Source of the DNA: Enoplosus armatus
Lineage: Eukaryota > Chordata > Actinopteri > Centrarchiformes > Enoplosidae
Length of the DNA stretch: 64,000 bases
Assembly: GCF_043641665.1 (NCBI RefSeq)
Contig: NC_092194.1
Coordinates: 2,085,221 to 2,149,220 of the forward strand
Reading direction: 5' to 3'
The translations under genes and the position numbers were made by a program. The notes beneath the pieces are model-generated. The model ran no database searches. It was not told the DNA's origin and worked only from the letters and a program-made list of their open reading frames with translations. Shown one piece after another: positions 13,049 to 28,540 of this stretch (the first letter of the stretch is position 1; each line of letters begins with the position of its first letter).

Positions 13049-14952
13049 AATTTCACGCCGTCGTCTTCAGTGGATTCCCATAGCAAAGGTAAATGTCATA
13101 TTAAGGAGATCTCATCTGGACCTTTCATGTCCTGGACAAAAAAATTTGCACTAGTCAAGACCAAAGAGATATTTTGTGCGTTTTCTCATTGATCTCAATT
13201 GTCACTCCTGAGAAATATACATGGTTGAGCCTCAGTGATCACTGTGTGAGTTCTCTCTTACAAAGAACAACTGTAAAACTGTTTCTTCTTTTGCCTTTCC
13301 CATAATGCCTTGATGTGAGACCATTTCTCTGAACTTTTCGTTTCTTGTGACATGCCGAGGGGCTGACGAGAAACCTATGAAGAAAGCCAAACAACCATCA
13401 AAAGGCGCGTCACTCCAAGAACAGTGCCATGGATTAGGGCGTAACTTCTCTGTTGGATAAGCCAACAGGGACCCTCCAACAGCGAGTCTCCACCGATGCT
13501 GACTTACTGACCATGTGCAACGCCGTGTTCGTCATGGAAGACGCTCCATACGAATGTAAGTTCCACGCAACGTAAACTGCTCAAGCTAAGACAGACATTT
13601 AATATTACATGTCAACATTAACAACTGAAAGGTTGCATTGTATTTGTGATCAAATACACCCTTCTAGAAAACAGCAGATGTGTTCATTTGAATGTAAAGT
13701 GATGTACATTTAAAGGGACTGTTGCGAAACCAAGCAGCTAAACAGCATAAATGCTGGCCGCTCTTCTCAATGTCTCTCTCAGGACATTTTGTTTTTGTCA
13801 GGTTTGAGGAGGATGGATACACTGCCAAAGTCTTGCAAGCATCAGACATTTTGGGCAAAGATGACGATCCTGTCCAACAGGATCTTAGGTCAGGAGAAGC
13901 CAGTCTAGCCAAGGGCCACTGTTGAATACATTGCACAGCCAGACCAGGTAAAAAGACTGCCCAACTCAACCAACAGCATGGGAGTCTTTTTTTGAATGCA
14001 CCTAACAGCCGGCCCACCACCCTATAGGGGCAACGCAGCCCCTGGACAGCAGGCAGATGGGTGGATGAAGCCATCCCAGTCCCAGGCCAGGTCGGAGAGC
14101 TTCAGACTCTTCTCAGCCCCATTGGAGAGAGACACCGTGAGCTGGGCAACAGCCCATCGGCAACATCAGGCCAGCAGGAGCTGTTTCTTGACAGCAGCTT
14201 GTTCCTCTCCACCTTGGAACAGGAAGAAGGTCGGTGGAATTCGAAGTAAGTTTTCTTAAGCTTAGACTGCTTTGTTACTTAAAGGTAGGGTAGTGGACTT
14301 TTGAAAACTACAAACATCTCTACAATATATTTTTGTTTACATTTTTCGTTGTGATCAAATGCGATGATTGGCCCCCTCCCCCCCAAAAAAAACAGTGTTC
14401 ATCACAACAACAAACCATGACAAAAAGTAAAGTGCCCTTTTAGCTCAACGGTGCCACAATGGCCAAACGTCCACTACCCTACCGATAAGACTAGAACCGC
14501 AGTCCGAAGTCAGTTTGACGTATTAGCTTATTCAAATTGGAGACAATGCAGTGTGACTGCTGACAGCTGAAAATTGCTTTAAATCCCGAAATGAATTGCC
14601 TGAAAAATCGTGAAGCCCAAATGCGCTGCAATGCGGAACAGTCGGGATTCGGTGGCTCAGTTTGACACTATTTTCTTAAGGAAAAGCTTTCCAAAGCCTG
14701 GATTTAAACTGCCACCCCTGCAGTTATGGGCTAAGTCCTCCAATCACTCTGCCAAAGAGCAGCGCAGCAGGGTTGAAATTATTGCTACTGTTGACAAGTT
14801 CTAAATAGTGACACACCAATTAGAGAGTGCTGCAAGTGCAATCAATCATCCAGTCAATGTTAGCTGAGGGTCTGAAATAGGACTGCTCCACTAGGTAGGC
14901 GTGTGTGTTAGTAAGTAAGTAAGTCCCCACAAGATAGGAAAGCCAATTTAGA
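13049..14952. other. Mostly gene-free DNA with unassigned open patches at 13,790-14,250
   Basis: Within 13,790-13,925 a plus-strand frame reads GHFVFVRFEEDGYTAKVLQA and continues to a stop. Within 14,061-14,249 another reads ELQTLLSPIGERHRELG; a GTAAGT donor-like site overlaps its end at 14,248. Pyrimidine-rich CAG sites lie before both patches. These could be decayed exons, an element remnant or chance; I do not recognise a family. The rest shows no signal. Confidence 0.3.
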
Positions 14953-14979
14953 TGTGTGTGTGTGTGTGTGTGTGTGTGT
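14953..14979. repeat. (TG)n microsatellite
   Basis: About 13 TG dinucleotides. Confidence 0.95.
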
Positions 14980-15004
14980 TTACGTCAATACGTGTGGGTG
15001 TCTA

Positions 15005-15420
15005 TCTACTCATGGAGAAATTCCAGTCGGGCTTCAGGGCTCGTCACAGCAAGTCTCAAATGACCTACTGTTGTCTTTAGACTGCGGCAAATGAGCAGCA
15101 ATTCTTTTAGACCTCAGTGCGGCTATTGATATGATTGATCATTGTATTTTATTAAACCATACAAAGGACCACGTTGGCATCCAGGGCACTCGCGCCTCAA
15201 GTGGGTTTTTTTTATTAAGATTGGCAGCCTCTCCTCCTCTACTGCCCCTGTCACTTGTGGAGTACCTCAAGGTTTCATATTAGGGCCCATTTTATTTACT
15301 CTGTATATACTCCCTGTAGGCACCATCTTCCACAAGCACAATTGTTCAAATTCAAATTACTGCAACTCACTGTACCTGGGTATTGGCCAGTCCTCTTTGT
15401 CTCTCAGAAAGAGAGACAGC
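15005..15420 (+). mobile_element. Decayed L2-like LINE reverse transcriptase with internal deletion
   Basis: Frames read EKFQSGFRARHS (about 15,014), DLSAAIDMIDHCILLN (about 15,112), then SSSTAPVTCGVPQG and ILGPILFTLY (about 15,232-15,306), then GTIFHKHN. These are consecutive blocks of an L2-type reverse transcriptase. Directly after, NYCNSLYLGIGQSSLSL belongs to the far C-terminal part of the same protein. The catalytic YADD block between them is gone. Frameshifts break the frame. Dead element. Confidence 0.85.
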
Positions 15421-16219
15421 ATCACATCAGTACCAGGATCCCTGCAGATGATGTGCTGTATGAATACATTTGATGATGATTTGATCGTAGCGAAATAGTC
15501 CATCGTGATTTTTGTCATTTTGTTTGGCTAATTCGACGGTCTGCAAACGAAGTATGAGTGAGAGCCGCTGCTCAGCAGAAGAGCGAGCTAACCCAGTAAC
15601 AAACACAGTGTGCAATGTTACAGCCAGAATATACACACATCTAACTCGGTGGATTAAAGGGTTATTTCGACCAAAACAGTGTTGGGGATTGAACAGTGGG
15701 AAGACTAACTGAGACAGTTTTGGAAAGTTCTAAGTTATTTTGACGGTTCATACATATCTCGCTATGCTGGCACTGTAGAGCCCTGCAGTCGCGACTTGCA
15801 AGCCACTGCTGACCCTTGTGGACTACTTTCTCTCTCTCTCTCTCTCTTACTCTTTTCCTTTTGAGTTTGAGCTACCTGTTAAATTGACTGAAATGTTTTG
15901 AGGTTTACGCATCAGTGTGTGCAATGCTCTCAAGTCATTTTCACATTTGGTTTGTTGTGTTTTTTTGTTTGCGTCCAAACCCCAGTGCGATTGTTCCCTG
16001 CACCTCTCGGTGTAGCTGGTCGGCTTCCTTATTAGCTACCTTTACACTGTTGGGCAAGCCAGTGCGTGCCAGGGCCAAGTGGCTTTTCCGCTGTCACTAC
16101 TGGAATGTTAATTCAACATCACAACACCAGCAGCAATGGGGGTTAACGTTAACGGATGATTTCCTCGTTTAGGTCGCAATCTACAATTTAGCGGTTATAC
16201 ATCAGCCTACACTTGCAAC

Positions 16220-16294
16220 TTGGTTGGGTTAAAGTGTTAAAACGATTTTCACTTGTTTGAAACAAATGTTTCAAACAAAAGTTAACCCAACCAA
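16220..16294. repeat. Nested inverted repeats
   Basis: Outer arms are TTGGTTGGGTTAA (16220-16232) and its exact reverse complement (16282-16294). Inside lies a perfect hairpin with arms TTGTTTGAAAC (16253-16263) and GTTTCAAACAA (16268-16278) and a 4-base loop. The left side has 20 extra bases between the arms against 3 on the right. Confidence 0.9.
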
Positions 16295-16885
16295 AGGTAT
16301 GCTTACATTAGCAAGCATGGTAATGACAGATAGGAGTTTTGTTTATTTCATTGGAACGTGATCAGTATTGATTTCTGTTTTTACATCTAATTCTATTCTA
16401 CGGCAGTTTATTAATTCAATTCTTAATTGTTTCTCATACGTCTCAAATATGGCTCAAAGCTCATGCGACCTTCTCATATAGACATTTAAGAGAAATAAAT
16501 TAGACGTGAAGGAGACATTGGACGTACAAAGATTCGATCTCTTATGGGGATCATACTTCTCAGATTTGTCTCATGTTCTTTTCCTCGAGACACGAATGGG
16601 ATCAGGGGTATACAATGATGAGATCTCCTCTGTTTATCCTACTTCTCAAATATTGCTTGACAGTAACAGTTTGTGTATTTGTGTCTTGTTTCAGTTTAAC
16701 ACTATGGCCATTTTGGCCCTGACACAATTCAATATTTCCAAATAAAATGAATGGTTATTCAAAATAACTGCATGAAGTATACTACTGCCACAGCCCATTG
16801 GATAATTGTTTCACACAATGTATTTTTTTGTTGTTGTTTTTTCCTAATAACAGCAAAGGTTATCATTCATCTGTAGTCGTGCCCT

Positions 16886-17013
16886 CTGTCAGGTAGGAAA
16901 TATCAGTATGGACTAGTACCTCTACAAATGTGGTTAAAAATAGGGTAGCGCATCCTGTCAGGTAGGAAATATGTATCAGAATGGACTACTTTCTCTATAA
17001 ATGTGGTTAAAAA
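16886..17013 (+). repeat. Two-copy tandem repeat, about 69-bp period
   Basis: Both copies start CTGTCAGGTAGGAAATAT and end AAATGTGGTTAAAAAT, with a few differences and a small indel between them. Confidence 0.9.
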
Positions 17014-18469
17014 TCTGTTTCTATCTATCTATATATATATATATCCATATATTTACACACACACACACACACACTTGAAATAAAAGTAAAATCAAATCAG
17101 ATGTTTTATGAATTGTCAGCAAGGCAGGAAAACTGTGTGTCCAAAAAGGAAAGAGCACATCTTCTTGGAGCCAAGAAATCCGTGGAAATCCCGTCATTAT
17201 TTTTTGACTCCTGTTTTACAAAGTCACGGCCACATAAACCCATTTGAGGGCCCCCGGCCAAAATGAGCTGCGACCCGATTGATTTGGCCAAAGTTGACGT
17301 TTTACTGACGGTGACTCGTCGGTTGTCCAAAATGGAATGCTGTCGGCAACATTGTAGGCCACCTGTCAATTCGAAGTAGAAACATTGGCCTGACAGTGGC
17401 ACTAGAGAGAAGGTCAGGGGGAGTCACCAAAACGCTTTTTCAATGATCCTCTTGTGACCATGAATATCCATAGAAAACGTTCATGCGATCTATGCGTTAG
17501 TTTTGGAGATCACGAGCCAAATTGTTGGGGTAAGAGGGTTTGACTGACATTTTTTTTATCCCCACTGATCCCTGGGCAACATTTACCTTGTTGACATGCT
17601 AAGACCGTAGCATCCAATGCCTAGTTTTAATGGAGCCGCCATGTCATTATCAATATGACCTATGGAATCTGAAAGTGTTACGATGAGCCCTGTGTAGTAC
17701 AGGGTGTAGTACATGTATAAGCAAGTTAAACTGAAGGCTTTTTAACGCCGCCATTTAATCCAATGTAAAAAAAAAATTAAAATGAAATGTGAGTATATAT
17801 AAATACATATAGTGGTAGTTCAAAATAATAAGTAAGGTTAAAAAAACATTTGTCTAAATGTTCATTATATTATGCATTCATTGGTGTGAAAAGTTGATTA
17901 TATTAATCGCTACAATAGTCTCACCTATATCTAGGTAGAATGCCATTTTCTAAACTGAAAGCCATTTGGACCCCTGTGTTATCATTGTGGCTGTCTGTTT
18001 TATAGCTTATACATGGCCTTTAAATAAGTAGGTTAATAATGCCATCCTGTTTCATTTAGCCTGCAGACCGTCTTTTGTCAAAATGAATCTAACTGAATGC
18101 CCCGCTTTTTTACAGCTAGTCTTTTGCCCAAATATTGATTGGGGCTGGGCAGTTGCTCAACCCGGCAATGGTTCCTTCACCTTATTTAGCTGATATTGTT
18201 CCTCGTATTTATATTCTGAATAGGGAATGCACGCCATGCAAATCCCCAGTCCAAGTTGACAGGTGCAATGGCATGAAGGAGGCGTCCTCTGAAACACTGG
18301 AGATCAACGGCTAAACGGAAGCACCGGAAAAAGGGTTCAAATTGGGTAGAAAGTTTGTGAACACGAATCGCGAAAACCTAAAAGACTGTAACAGGATGAC
18401 TTTTGTTGATTTTGCCAAAGATTAAATGTACAGGCGTTCTTACACCATGCTTACAGCATTCAATGAATA

Positions 18470-18575
18470 AATATTCAAGACCTTCCCAAACAGAATTTAA
18501 GACTATTTAATACTTTTCAAGGCCTTTTATTTGTAAATGTGAATTTAAGACTTTTTAAGGACTCGTGGCCACCCT
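18470..18575. repeat. Dispersed fish repeat fragment
   Basis: Contains ATTTAAGACTATTTAATAC, then TTTAAGACTTTTTAAGGAC, then GTGGCCACCCTG. I recognise this AAGACTTTTTAAGGAC/CACCCTG ending from a common teleost repeat, but cannot name the class. Confidence 0.45.
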
Positions 18576-20689
18576 GGTAGTGGGGTGAAGAGGCCATCAA
18601 CCACGTGGAAGTGATTTTCATCAAGGCCTGCTTTCACCTTCCTGGCCTGCTCTGTAATTTTTCGCAAGAAGGGGGGGGGCGGGGGGCTTTTCCTCCCTTG
18701 CTGGAGGAAGCCTGGGGGGGAACAGCCTGTCCCCATTGGCTCTGTATCTGTCAGTTCACTGTGCGTCCATCCTGCCACCCTCCGACTCACCCTCCCGGTC
18801 GGAAACCATAAACTTGTCAGTGGCCCAGAGCGACGTCTACTGTGCGAAGCGCCACCTTGTCCCCCTTCATGCGCTTCCTAAATCATTCAGTTAAGACAGT
18901 AGCAGTGAATGACATTTCCCCCATGCCCAGAGGACACAGAGGTAAACCCAAGGCCAGGGGGTGGGAGTCATTCCCCTCAATGTTCAGAGAGCCTCTGCGG
19001 TCCAGTAAGCAGGAAGCTATACTATCATATAGTGCATATAGTTTCACATGTGGATTGCTCATGCAGTGTGCATGGAATATATTGTGTAATTCCTAATACA
19101 GCAGTTTTCATGTCGTATCCAGAAAGTCTCTTGTCTGTCACGACCCTGAAGCTTTTGGGCTTGTTTGTGTTGAGTATGGAATTTACATACTTCCACTGGG
19201 AAGTCATTTTCTCACATTTCCACCATACTGGCAAAGGACAAAGTAGTTTGAGCACCGTTTGCTGTAATTCAAGCCCAGTGGCTTGTTGATACTCTGTTGG
19301 AGAAGATTCAAAACAGATGGGTCAACTTTTCTACCATTTTGTCCGAAGCACTTTTACGCAGTGAACGAGTAGAAAACAACTCTGCATTTCTGATGAGCGC
19401 AATTGGTTGTTCTTGGTTGAGCAGCAGTGGTGGGGGTGGGAGATGGGGGGCAGGGGGGGGGGGGGGGGGGGGGTCCCCTCGTCCCCTCTGGATCTTTTCA
19501 TACCTTTCCGAAAACAAAGGGTGAGTGAGTAAAGTCAGGATTTGAACTTCCGTTTCGTTCTTCACACAACTACTTAAGGCTGTTTTTCTTCTGCACAACT
19601 GAAAGCAACACCACGAATGCCTCCTAGGGGAGACTGTCCACAAGTGTGCGACAATGCGTACGATTCATCACTTCTCTCTTCCTCGTGGTTGGACGTGACA
19701 CTTTGTATGAACTGCTCCGTTTTGAGCATAAAGGAGAGATTCACCGCTCATTCAACACCCACGGGCCCATATGTACACTGGAGCCACTGCTAGTCGCTTT
19801 CATCGTTTCCTCTTGTCCGTACTGGCCCCAAAGACACCCCTTGTTGAAGCAGTTTCGATGTGCATGATGGGGGACAGGATCTGGAGCCTTATTCACTTCC
19901 CTGGTTCAGTCAAGGCTAACACGGGGCTTCAGCAGTCTGAAGCAGACAAATCAAGCGGGTATCTTCCTCCACTGCTGCTCAGCAAGCAAACACCGTCTTT
20001 TACCAACTCGATGACTGTGGATTTTGTCCCCCATCACTCATCAACAGACGCACATTAAATCACTTCCGAACTCGACCTTTTTGGTGGCTAGTATGGAACA
20101 ATTACAGCAGCCAATAGCTGTTTTAATGTATGCATGGGCATGAGAGTATTGTTTTAAAACAGACTTGAAAATATGTGAACCCATCCTTCAACTGTTAAAA
20201 GTCCATGGTAAGTGAGTGACATACATTTTTTTAACAGGATCCGGACTTAAAATGTCCCATCAACGTGGTTCTTATATCCCAGGGATCATGTACATATACA
20301 GATTTTCAGATATTTTCAGTAGCCTAAAAAAAAACTATTACACGCATAATCAAGACAAGTAGTGACGAGTAATACCATACGCCCGTAAATAAATGGGAGT
20401 AGAAACTGAGCAAACGTAGACTGGGATTCGGGGGAAATCTGGTGCATGCCTGGCTTGCTAAGGAACACAAATGATATGCTACCAATTCCTACCGCGACCA
20501 TGGGTTAGGATGTGTCTACTGGTGCCCACCAGCATCCCTGGAGCCTGCAGACCATCATGTGTGTGTCCTACCTACCGGGGTCCGAGAGCTGTGCTCTTTG
20601 TTCCCTACCGTCTCAGCGCTGCAGTTGAGGGGGGTAATATTTCCAGCAGCCCGTGGACAGGAGGTCGTGTCTCTTTTGCTCGACAAGCC
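18576..20689. other. Gene-free DNA
   Basis: Includes G-rich runs at 18,669-18,690 and a 21-G run at 19,453-19,473. Frames of up to 126 codons (18,909-19,289 plus) show no family features. Nothing else seen. Confidence 0.55.
19453..19473. repeat. G21 homopolymer
   Basis: An uninterrupted run of 21 G, preceded by GGGGGGCA. It explains the poly-Gly and poly-Pro frames over it. Confidence 0.9.
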
Positions 20690-21760
20690 TCATTCAAGGC
20701 ACGCTTAAGGTTCAAGGCACATTTGTTTTGCCGTTCGACAACATGGGGCTGCACAGTGAAATGAAAGTTGTAGCCCCTGTCGTGCTACGCACACAGAACA
20801 TACACACAAATATCTAGAATTAGAATAGAACAACAAAATATAGCAGCGGTGTGTGTTTTCTAACCCTTTTGCGCTTAACAAAAGGAAGCAGCGCAATAAT
20901 CCATGTGAGCCACGAGCGGTGTGGGATGTCTCCACTGAGACAGGCCCATGCCCTTGTTCGGCAATGCGGCAATTCAATTTCAACAGCTTGATTAAAAACA
21001 TTTTCTTAAACCCTAATAATCATCACCATCGGTCGTCCACGTATTCTACAGAGACAGCGGCGTGTTCATGTGCAAAACCAGCGTAACAGAAAGTTCCATG
21101 TCATTTATTTGAGGGGTGGATTGTGGATGATGAGGTGGAGGCGGCAGACACTTCTCCATCGCTCGTCAGACAGCGGCAGCGGCTATCGTCTCTTAGCGTC
21201 CTTCGGACTCTGCGCAGACGCCTCGCCGCTATCGCTGATGCTCCACGGATTGGTTTCCAGTCATGTCCTGGGCGACGTCCACGCCAGCTTGTAATGTTCC
21301 CAGTCAGGATGCTTTCTATTGCTCCTCTGTAAAAGTTAGCAAGAGCTTCGCACAAGAGTGGGGCCTTCTTAAGTTTCCTTCAGAAATACAGTGTTGGGGG
21401 GGGTTGTAGCTTTCTTTACCAGCGTGGAGATATGTGATGTGCCGCGACAGGTTCACTGTGATGCTTGCTCTCTTGCTCCACCTCAGCTCCACTGATATAG
21501 ACAGGAGTTAGCATCTTTGCCTCCCCCCACCCACCCCCCGCCCTAAAATCTACGATTTTACGTTGAGCAGTGGGTTGTTGCCTGTGCACCCCTCTGCAAG
21601 ACTGTTGTATTTCCTCCCGAGGTGAACTCTCACCGCTGTTTGTAATCCGGCCGGTGACGGTGGTGTCGCGGAGCTCTCTCCAGATGTCGGGGACTGCAGT
21701 CAGGGGTGTGTGTGCGGCGTGGTGTCCTTATGTCACGTACACCATCCCCTGCCATCTCAA
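20690..21760 (-). mobile_element. Decayed L2/Rex-type LINE (reverse transcriptase C-terminus and 3' UTR)
   Basis: On the minus strand 21,101-21,355 reads LANFYRGAIESILTGNITSW, the conserved block after the reverse transcriptase core of fish L2/Rex-type LINEs; later blocks are scrambled. Upstream, 21,600-21,680 contains GGTGACGGTGGTGTCGCGG, resembling the region just before the YADD core read in reverse. The 3' UTR lies at 20,690-21,090: GTGAAATGAAAGTTGTAGCC followed by AT-rich sequence and a TTCAAGGC edge. All frames are broken. Confidence 0.65.
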
Positions 21761-21769
21761 GCTGCCCAG

Positions 21770-21770
<1 letters not shown>

Positions 21771-21807
<37 letters not shown>
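21771..21807. repeat. (TG)n microsatellite
   Basis: Eighteen TG dinucleotides. Confidence 0.97.
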
Positions 21808-21811
<4 letters not shown>

Positions 21812-21956
21812 GGCTACTCGGGCATTTGACGACAGACTGATGAGTTCCTGGCTACAAGAGAAACAGTGAGCAACAGGCAGATCATCCGCTCAGCTCCCCT
21901 CCTTCCCCCTGGACCAGCAGCCTTCTTCCTGCATGACACACTAAAAACGCACATAA

Positions 21957-21982
<26 letters not shown>
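21957..21982. repeat. (AC)n microsatellite
   Basis: Thirteen AC dinucleotides. Confidence 0.97.
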
Positions 21983-21987
<5 letters not shown>

Positions 21988-22824
21988 ACCTTTGTTTACA
22001 TTTCTACAAATCAGCTTTGCGCAAGAAGTGGTCATTCAAAATGCAAATGGTGCTTCTCACCTACCAGTGAGCCACTGCTCCATGCACTGGGTGAGAGCTG
22101 GGTTCACCAGCCCTACGGCTGCTGCACGCAGTAGGAAGACAGCATTTAATTTACCACAGGATGTATGAACATTCAGGCCTTGTGCAGCTATTTGTGCCTG
22201 CCCGTGTTCAAAGTTGTGCTACCCGCTGTTTGGTGCGAAATGGCTCTTGACGATTCAGGCCTTGAATCTTCTCAACTATATCTTGTTTAGCCAGAGCTCT
22301 GTCAAGTGCATTCTGCTGGCTCCTCGGGTGTGCACGGCTGTTTTGGCAGTGGGCAGAGTAGTAACGCATGTCTTTGCACCACCAGGTAACCCCGTTTCTG
22401 CGGCGCCAGATTCCAGATCGCAATCGGCCCGCCAAGGGTAAATAAACTCCTCCGGAGTTTCGCGTCTACACCATCGCAGCTCATCCCGGCATGGCTTCCA
22501 TCCGTCACAAGTTTCAGTGCTCGTATTGGTCGTAGGTCTATCCTGAGGCATTTCGGTCCATTGATAAATCGATAATGAACTGAGAGGCTCAAGACTAACT
22601 GGCATCTAGGAATCGGTCTGGTGATGTCCGGCCAATGAGCGCCTCCTCATCTAGTAGTATCAGTTCATTTTATATGTGGTTTAAGTGGTTAGTGGCTGCC
22701 ATGTCACCTCGTCACTATCATCACCAGGGCTCACTGAATAAATAATGTATTGTAATGAACCACCCGACCTAAACTCGTACCTCATATAGCAACATTTCAC
22801 CCAGAGAAAGTCAGACACAGCCAA
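21983..22824. other. Gene-free DNA downstream of osr1
   Basis: Frames of up to 109 codons occur on both strands around 22,210-22,600, mutually overlapping and without family features. Those on the minus strand could be element debris, but I cannot assign them. Confidence 0.45.
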
Positions 22825-22841
22825 GCGGTTACAGTAAAATA

Positions 22842-22847
22842 TTTATT
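22842..22847 (-). promoter_or_regulatory. osr1: Candidate osr1 polyadenylation signal AATAAA
   Basis: A canonical AATAAA on the minus strand, about 595 nt past the osr1 stop, within an AT-rich segment. Cleavage would be expected some 10-30 nt further on, near 22,815-22,830. Other AT-rich sites nearby could serve instead. Confidence 0.45.
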
Positions 22848-23392
22848 TAGAAATGATTATTCATTTTGAAAATAAGTTTAAGAAATCCAGTGATATATGT
22901 AAATAATCAATAATGAGGTTAAAGTGCAAAAATACATTTCTGATATAATGTATCTGTACAAAAATAACATTGGAATGTGATATTGAAAAGGAGGAAATGT
23001 GTCTATGCTAACATGGCTTTGATCATTCTCAGTTTTTGTAGAAAAAAAAAAAAACAAATTGCATAAAGAGTCGTGTCCCTTTTATAAAGTCTTTGGATTA
23101 TAAGCTTCTGAGCAAAGTGGTGCTTTTTTTTTTTTCTTTTCTTTTTCTAAAGGTCCATTTCCCATTCCACACGTCCACTGGGTCCTCTGCCAAGTCGGGC
23201 TTTGACAACCAAGCATACACTTCTCCACTAAGGCTTATTTCTGTGTTATTTCTTTAAGGACTGGCTGGTGAAATATGAAATCCTTGAGAAGTATTCCCAT
23301 AGAAGCTGAGGGCTCTGCCTCCGATAGCTGAGATGAAAAAGTCTTTGGTCGTTGTCTGAGTGTTGTTGCCGTTTCTTGTGTTTTTCCAGTGT

Positions 23393-23413
23393 CCCCCCCC
23401 CCCCCCCCCCCCC
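23393..23413. repeat. C21 (plus strand) / G21 (mRNA sense) tract in osr1 3' UTR
   Basis: An uninterrupted run of 21 C on the plus strand. In the osr1 mRNA it reads as 21 G beginning 27 nt after the stop codon, enough guanines for a G-quadruplex. Its length may be unstable or mis-assembled. Confidence 0.9.
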
Positions 23414-23440
23414 ATGTCCCTTCCCTGCTGGCAGAGTGAA

Positions 23441-27387
<3,947 letters not shown>

Positions 27388-27907
27388 GGCTGCTACACAA
27401 AATCCAACAGGCCCTCTGGTGGAGACAGAAAACATTAGCAGATGAAAATGTGCAACTTTTGGGCCAAGTCATGCTGATTTATTTAAAGTGCTTTCCGAAT
27501 TAAAAGAATCGAAGGCACTGGTTAAGACGACCAGGAGGTCTGATCACAAGTTTCTACCGTTGACGTGCGATTACCATAAAAGCCCACTTTACAGGAAGTT
27601 GGTCAGTAAGCATACCCCCCTCCCCAATATTTGCACATGGCAGCCACAGTACAGGCTATTAGGGAAAGCTTGTGGTCATGGTTAAAGAGCCAAAGGTAGT
27701 TAGTTACTGTTATCTGTAACGGGAAGCGAACTCCAACCCCCTGCAAGAACTTCTCACCTTCTGTCTGCCACTCTGACCTGCAAGTTGTATTCCTACAATT
27801 AGACTTCAACCCAAGCATTCTGCAGTTTTGTGTATTATCTCTCACTTTATACCTAAAGAAAAGTTGGTTTTAATATTTTCATTTTAGAATTAGGGGTTAC
27901 GATTACA

Positions 27908-27935
27908 GGAGAGAGAGAGAGAGAGAGAGAGAGAG
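27908..27935. repeat. (GA)n microsatellite
   Basis: Fourteen GA dinucleotides upstream of the osr1 ATG. Confidence 0.95.
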
Positions 27936-28093
27936 GGATCAGGGATCAAACCATTCGCTGATGGTCCTCGCAAGTGTACTAAGACACCAAGACACACGCG
28001 CGTAAAGGTGTGTGGTAAATGTGTCAGAGAAAGTGAACACAAAACAATTGGCAACACTGACACACACATGCATCAGACAGAGGGAAAAAAAAA

Positions 28094-28095
<2 letters not shown>

Positions 28096-28124
<29 letters not shown>
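28096..28124. repeat. (GT)n microsatellite
   Basis: About fourteen GT dinucleotides following an A11 run. Confidence 0.95.
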
Positions 28125-28135
<11 letters not shown>

Positions 28136-28208
28136 CCTGTTCCCAGAAACATGCCCGGGGCTGTTGAGGGCAGAGAAACAGAATGACAGCATTCAGCCAG
28201 AGAAATAC

Positions 28209-28540
28209 CTGCGAGCTGTTAAATCAGGTTTGATAAGCAGGAATAACAATAGACAATAATGTATCTTTGTCTGAGGCAGACGCTGACTGACAGCAGCCGC
28301 GGCAGCTCCAAGTTCCTGTTCTCAGGGAGGAACGCAGCCGCCACAGGCCCCCACGCCTCCCAGCCCGTCGCCTCGCACGGCTACAACTGCTACACACTCC
28401 TAAAAGTGCTCAGGCGCTGCATTCGGGTGCAACGTCGAGGTTTGTTTGTTGTCCCGGGCGTCGTTCGTCTGATGGCTGTGGTTCATTCGCCCGCTCACAT
28501 TACACTGATACGTCAAACCACCCGACAGCGTATATACAAG
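28209..28540 (-). promoter_or_regulatory. osr1: Candidate osr1 promoter and noncoding exon 1
   Basis: On the minus strand a GC-rich segment (28,260-28,470) ends in CTCGCAG followed by GTATTT at 28208, a possible donor. A TATATAC sequence lies upstream near 28,530, about 30 nt before a possible start near 28,500. Together they would make a noncoding exon of about 290 nt and an intron of about 790 nt. This is inference from spacing and weak motifs; the CpG-rich block near 32 kb is the rival. Confidence 0.25.

Larger units (their letters stand above)
15421..18469. other. Gene-free DNA
   Basis: Contains a (TC)n run (15,829-15,847), a nested palindrome (16,220-16,294), a two-copy tandem repeat (16,886-17,013) and short TA and CA runs (17,030-17,073). 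No coding frame with family features; nothing recognised from 17,100 to 18,469. Confidence 0.55.
22825..23440 (-). other. osr1: Probable osr1 3' UTR
   Basis: Follows the osr1 stop. It contains a 21-G tract (in the mRNA sense) starting 27 nt after the stop, then an AT-rich stretch with several T and A runs. It ends near an AATAAA hexamer at 22847-22842. No open frame of note lies in it. The 3' boundary is inferred from the hexamer; transcript evidence would be needed to fix it. Confidence 0.5.
27388..28208 (-). other. osr1: osr1 5' UTR part of coding exon and probable first intron
   Basis: Upstream of the ATG on the minus strand, a pyrimidine-rich stretch followed by CAG at about 27416-27430 looks like a splice acceptor. 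The 5' UTR in this exon would then be about 28 nt. OSR1 orthologues are known to have a noncoding first exon. The rest is gene-free and includes a (GA)n run at 27,908-27,935. Confidence 0.4.

Noticed and set aside
27388..27435. Upstream in-frame Met of osr1 ([16 protein letters not shown] extension)
   Set aside because: The family N-terminus starts at MGSK, and a splice acceptor probably lies between the two Mets.
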